This document shows positions 30,840 to 31,762 of a stretch of DNA of 31,762 nucleotides, one piece after another. The notes under the pieces were generated by a model that did not search any database, was not told where the DNA came from, and saw nothing but the letters and a program-made list of their open reading frames with translations. A program made the position numbers and the translations under genes. Origin of the DNA: a virus. Location of the stretch: positions 1 to 31,762 of IMG/VR virus record IMGVR_UViG_3300020183_000299. The stretch is one strand, 5' to 3'. The first letter of the stretch is position 1. Each line of letters starts with the position of its first letter.

Positions 30840-31227
30840 ATACTACGTTTGAGGATTTTGTTTCGGCTAATTCTATTCTGTAAATTGGTAGTTTTGTTTC
30901 ACCGTTAATTCTGCTAAATAGCCAAATACAAAGATTTTCGGCTGAGGTTTCAAAAGGTACTTTTTTAATTGGTTCGTTTGCCAATTCTAAAACAGGAACT
31001 AAGGGATCGAACTCGTCTATTATAAACCAATGACAGTATTCTTTTATTATCGGTTCGACTAATTTATCAATGTCAGAAAAAAGGCAAGTTATTCCGCCTT
31101 TATTTATTTGCTCAAATTTAAAAAAGCATTTCACGTTGTAAGTATGTCCGTGAATGCGTCCACATTTTTCTCCACCGGCAGGGTTTCTGTGTGCTGCGTA
31201 AAAGTGATATTTTTTTTCTATAACCAT
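30823..31227 (-). CDS. queD: 6-carboxytetrahydropterin synthase, QueD
   Basis: A 134-residue QueD. Start ATG 31227 gives MVIEKKYHFYAAHRNP; the frame extends upstream to 31320, but that part lies inside the transporter gene. Zinc ligands H13, H26 and H28 are present (AAH, then IHGH), as is the catalytic Cys (C22 in EKCGRIHGH) and the ETSAENL segment at 93-99. The Asp-His pair of the usual catalytic triad (DH in LDHxxLN-type segments) reads C65-H66 here (EYCHWFIIDEFDP), so Asp has become Cys. It converts dihydroneopterin triphosphate to 6-carboxytetrahydropterin for QueE. E122 (AETK) is kept. Confidence 0.93.
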   Translation of the reverse strand: MVIEKKYHFYAAHRNPAGGEKCGRIHGHTYNVKCFFKFEQINKGGITCLFSDIDKLVEPIIKEYCHWFIIDEFDPLVPVLELANEPIKKVPFETSAENLCIWLFSRINGETKLPIYRIELAETKSSNVVYEVKS

Positions 31228-31739
31228 TTTTTGTGTAGTTTTAATTTTACAAATATAAGCCAATACCAAAAAAGTCCGCCTATTATTTTTAAAGTAAACT
31301 GACTGAGGAAAATATACCAATCCACCGACCCGAATGCAATCATTTGAAACACTATCGAGTCAAACATAATTCCTACTGCATCGGATCCGTTTACTTTTAT
31401 TAGGTAATCCTTTTCAATGTTTAATTGGTAAAACATTCCGGCTACAACCTGGGCGCCTGTAAAACCAAATATTGAAGCAAAAGCAATTAACTTAGTATCG
31501 TAATTGATTAAATAAGTAATTAAACCTGCTGCAATAACGAGCAACATCATTTTCGCAATTAGCTCAAAGCCCTTCCAAGTTTCGTGAAATAGGCATCGCA
31601 TTACAAAATCAAATGGAATTAAAAAAAGGGCCGTGAAAATTAACCCTACATTACCGAACCATAATACTATAAAATTCGATAATACGAATGCTAATAAATA
31701 AATACTAATCTTGAGAACCTGCATATTTGTTGTATTCAT
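31218..31739 (-). CDS. yhhQ: VUT/YhhQ-family transporter (7-deazaguanine precursor uptake)
   Basis: A 173-residue membrane protein with about six helices. Family signs: LLAFVLSNFIVLWFGNVGLI (15-34), LIPFDFVMRCLFHETWKG (40-57) and KVNGSDAVGIMFDSIVFQMI (114-133), matching VUT-family proteins. YhhQ of E. coli imports preQ0 and preQ1. At 173 residues it is shorter than YhhQ (about 220), but of the size of phage-encoded VUT proteins. Its end overlaps queD by 10 bases. The gene suggests that the phage also draws precursor from the surroundings, or keeps it available in the infected cell. An alternative start at the second Met is possible. Confidence 0.88.
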   Translation of the reverse strand: MNTTNMQVLKISIYLLAFVLSNFIVLWFGNVGLIFTALFLIPFDFVMRCLFHETWKGFELIAKMMLLVIAAGLITYLINYDTKLIAFASIFGFTGAQVVAGMFYQLNIEKDYLIKVNGSDAVGIMFDSIVFQMIAFGSVDWYIFLSQFTLKIIGGLFWYWLIFVKLKLHKKWL

Positions 31740-31762
31740 TTAATAAAAAATTAATAAAAAAA

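Noticed and set aside
31228-31320. Longer start for queD
   Set aside because: The added 31 residues overlap the transporter's C-terminus in another frame; the standard QueD N-terminus starts at ATG 31227.
31218-31762. preQ1 riboswitch upstream of the queuosine genes
   Set aside because: The 5' leader of the cassette lies at or beyond the right edge; only 23 AT-rich bases remain and show no aptamer.

Overview
The window looks like part of a tailed-phage (siphovirus-type) or prophage genome infecting a member of the Bacteroidota, probably Flavobacteriia. Every gene I can support lies on the minus strand, packed with 1-17 base overlaps. Promoter-like sites follow the Bacteroidota pattern (TTG, about 19 bases, TAnnTTTG). 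Many small proteins resemble ones common in Flavobacterium-type phages. No integrase, tRNA, insertion sequence or CRISPR array is visible.

Reading in the direction of transcription (right to left), 31.7-29.7 kb is a 7-deazaguanine cassette: a YhhQ/VUT-type transporter, QueD, QueE and FolE, overlapping each other and running into the packaging genes. Next come small and large terminase, portal, prohead protease, HK97-type major capsid protein and head-tail connectors (29.7-22.2 kb). Then come the major tail protein, a terminator, two overlapping tail-assembly-chaperone candidates, a 989-residue tape measure protein and large distal tail/baseplate proteins (22.2-12.1 kb). A receptor-binding/tail-tip cassette follows (12.0-10.7 kb), then two small membrane proteins and a CHAP-type endolysin (10.7-9.4 kb), ending at a terminator near 9.38 kb.

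A promoter near 9.3 kb starts the second half (9.3 kb to the left edge). It holds small accessory genes, a probable short structured RNA with its own promoter (7.36-7.46 kb), a replication module (DUF6291-like protein, RecA/DnaB-fold ATPase), NinG, a RadC-type MPN protein, a winged-helix protein, an ERF annealing protein with a PD-(D/E)xK exonuclease, an HTH protein, small hypothetical proteins, a ParB-like protein, and the start of a possible T-fold protein cut by the left edge.

The likely biology is a lytic or temperate phage that makes, and possibly also imports, 7-deazaguanine precursors for DNA (or tRNA) modification. It has its own recombination/replication genes and a standard HK97-like head and long tail. 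The insertion enzyme (DpdA) and QueC are not in the window. The most unusual points are the non-canonical cysteine pattern of QueE, the Asp-to-Cys change in QueD, the two-stem interleaved RNA element, the shared promoter family, the +1-related overlap in the tail chaperone genes, and three CpG-poor segments (receptor cassette, tape-measure core, repeat insert in a connector) that look recombined. No gene-free stretch exceeds 300 bases; the largest gaps (7311-7468 and 9275-9435) hold the RNA element, promoters and a terminator.
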